Source: Stieleria magnilauensis
GTDB lineage: Bacteria > Planctomycetota > Planctomycetia > Pirellulales > Pirellulaceae
Assembly (NCBI GenBank): GCA_007753675.1
Contig: CP036432.1
Coordinates: 7,008,233 to 7,072,232 of the forward strand
Length of the DNA stretch: 64,000 bases
Reading direction: 5' to 3'
The translations under genes and the position numbers were made by a program. This document shows positions 62,704 through 64,000 of the stretch, piece by piece (positions within the stretch are counted from its first letter, which is position 1; the number at the start of each line of letters is the position of its first letter). Below the pieces are notes generated by a model. It was given only the letters and a program-made list of their open reading frames with translations, was not told the DNA's origin and ran no database searches.

Positions 62704-64000
62704 ATGACCAGATCCAACGTGCGTTCCACGAACACCAAGCGTCGACTGTTGCGAAACCTCGTGACCGCGTTGACGATTGCGACGACCCTTCCGGCCAGCG
62801 TCGGCTGTCACGTCTGGGATCGAATCGGCCCCGGGCCCCACGATACCACCACGTCGTACCATCGCGGCGTGGGGCTTTCGATCGAATACCCCGAAGTGGC
62901 CGAATGTGCAACGGCGGTGACGATCGCGGCCGAAGCGGCCAGTGCGCCCCATTCATTGGAAGACCCCTCGAAACTTCCCACAATCGAACTCTCGTTGGAC
63001 GAAGCGGTGGCAATGGCGATGCGGGACAGCCCCGTGATCCGATCGCTTCCCATCGGCGCAACGTTCTCGACCCAGAGCGCGACGACGGTCTTTGACCCGG
63101 CCCAAATGGCCTCCTCTACTCAGGGTGTCGAAGCGGCATTGGCGGAATACGACGCTCAATACAGCAACACGCTGAATTGGTCGGGCGCGGACACGCCGCG
63201 AAATGTGTTGGTCAACGCATTCACGCAAAACTTCCAACGCCAAGTCGACGAGGGCACCTCGGCAGCCTATGCAAGCTCGCTGAGCAAGAAAACTGCGTTT
63301 GGGTCTCAATTCACCATCCGTCACGTCGTCAACTACACCCGCAACAATAACCCGAACCGAAATTTCTCCAGCGACTTCGTCGGTTGGGTCGAAGCGGAGT
63401 GGCGTCAGCCGATCCTGCGCGGGTCGGGTCTGCAATACAACCGCATCGTCGGATCCAGCCAAACGCCGGGTGTGTACAACGGCGTCCTGATCGCGCGGAC
63501 CAATGAAGACGTCGCGCTGGCGGATTTCGAAGATTCCGTGACCAAACTGGTCGCCGACGTCGAACAAGCGTATTGGGATTTGACGACCGCCTATCGACTA
63601 CTTGAAGCCAATATCAAAGGCCGCGAATCGGCGCTTCGGACCTATCAATACCAAAAGGTGCGGCTGGATGTCGGTGCAGGACGCCAGGACGAAGAAGCAC
63701 AAGCGCAGTCGCAGTACTACCAATTCGAAGCAAACGTCCAGTCGCAACTCGGTGGTTCCACCGGCCTGTACGCGACCGAACAAAAACTACGCTACCTGCT
63801 GGGTATGCCCGCGTCGGATGGAAAAATCATCAAGCCGACGACCGACCCGCTGGATTCCAAAGTCGTCTTCGATTGGAACTCCGCCCTCTCGCAAGCACTC
63901 GATCGCCGCGTCGAAATCCGCCGACAACGCTTCCTCGTCAAGCGGCGTGAGTTTGAACTCTACGCATCGCGGCTGAACAAACGCCCCCAACTCGATTTCG
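62704..64000 (+). CDS. TolC-family outer-membrane lipoprotein, C-terminus cut off
   Basis: The frame stays open to the right edge, giving 432 residues. The N-terminus has a lipoprotein signal (LRNLVTALTIATTLPASVGC, lipobox Cys at about residue 40). The mature part has SLDEAVAMAMRDSP (the usual TolC-like start), WRQPILRGSG, and long amphipathic helices such as KLVADVEQAYWDLTTAYRLL and QKLRYLLGMP, which are family hallmarks. It should form the outer-membrane channel of an efflux or secretion system. The partner genes would lie downstream. An alternative TTG just upstream is possible. Confidence 0.88.
   Translation, partial: MTRSNVRSTNTKRRLLRNLVTALTIATTLPASVGCHVWDRIGPGPHDTTTSYHRGVGLSIEYPEVAECATAVTIAAEAASAPHSLEDPSKLPTIELSLDEAVAMAMRDSPVIRSLPIGATFSTQSATTVFDPAQMASSTQGVEAALAEYDAQYSNTLNWSGADTPRNVLVNAFTQNFQRQVDEGTSAAYASSLSKKTAFGSQFTIRHVVNYTRNNNPNRNFSSDFVGWVEAEWRQPILRGSGLQYNRIVGSSQTPGVYNGVLIARTNEDVALADFEDSVTKLVADVEQAYWDLTTAYRLLEANIKGRESALRTYQYQKVRLDVGAGRQDEEAQAQSQYYQFEANVQSQLGGSTGLYATEQKLRYLLGMPASDGKIIKPTTDPLDSKVVFDWNSALSQALDRRVEIRRQRFLVKRREFELYASRLNKRPQLDF

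Noticed and set aside
1-64000. tRNA, rRNA and riboswitch candidates
   Set aside because: No cloverleaf, rRNA-like stretch or known riboswitch core was recognised by eye; a covariance-model search would be needed to exclude small RNAs.

Overview
The window looks like chromosome of a planctomycete of the Rhodopirellula/Pirellulaceae type. The evidence is the gene families: DUF1080 domains, a BBP7 beta-barrel, a DUF6268 barrel, a DUF1598 relic, two secreted sulfatases, a GYF_2 protein and a membrane Ser/Thr kinase. Frequent GTG/TTG starts, high GC and many short palindromic repeat families between genes fit the same group. No rRNA, tRNA or CRISPR array was seen. The sequence was read by eye, so family calls rest on motifs and context, not on database searches.

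Region 0-12 kb: the N-terminus of a UvrD-type helicase runs off the left edge behind a small membrane protein. Then come a Gfo/Idh/MocA oxidoreductase, the overlapping pair ispD-tyrS, a secreted EF-hand protein, nrdR, a GYF_2/zinc-ribbon protein, a BBP7 outer-membrane protein and a long disordered protein ending in pilus-assembly-N and BON-like domains.

Region 12-22.5 kb: four tightly packed forward genes (AddB-like nuclease, AddA-like helicase, SbcD/YhaO-like phosphoesterase, YhaN-like AAA ATPase) form a DNA-end-processing operon. This is the most coherent functional unit in the window.

Region 22.5-30.5 kb: a methyltransferase, a UbiA-like membrane protein, a membrane protein of unknown function, a DUF6268 barrel, a redoxin lipoprotein, a Ser/Thr kinase with a DUF1080-like outer domain, and a cupredoxin-like protein.

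Region 30.5-44 kb: two sulfatases, an OPT transporter, a DUF1080 protein, a truncated DUF1598 relic, a PIG-L deacetylase and a nitrilase-family hydrolase. These suggest breakdown of sulfated or acetylated glycans. A reverse pair follows: an FMN-binding/TPR protein overlapping a polyferredoxin that reads as a NapH-NapG fusion. Together they look like a transmembrane electron-transfer module.

Region 44-54 kb is accessory: a 402-bp element with perfect 28-bp inverted ends, small membrane proteins, an M1 aminopeptidase with C-terminal HEAT-like repeats, a PQQ beta-propeller protein, an IS1182-type transposase flanked by the two arms of a palindrome, and an array of 180-bp tandem repeats.

Region 54-64 kb: an Nramp-type transporter, thioredoxin reductase, CstA, an FHA-GAF-sigma54 activator followed 6 nt later by a glycosyltransferase, and a TolC-family lipoprotein cut by the right edge.
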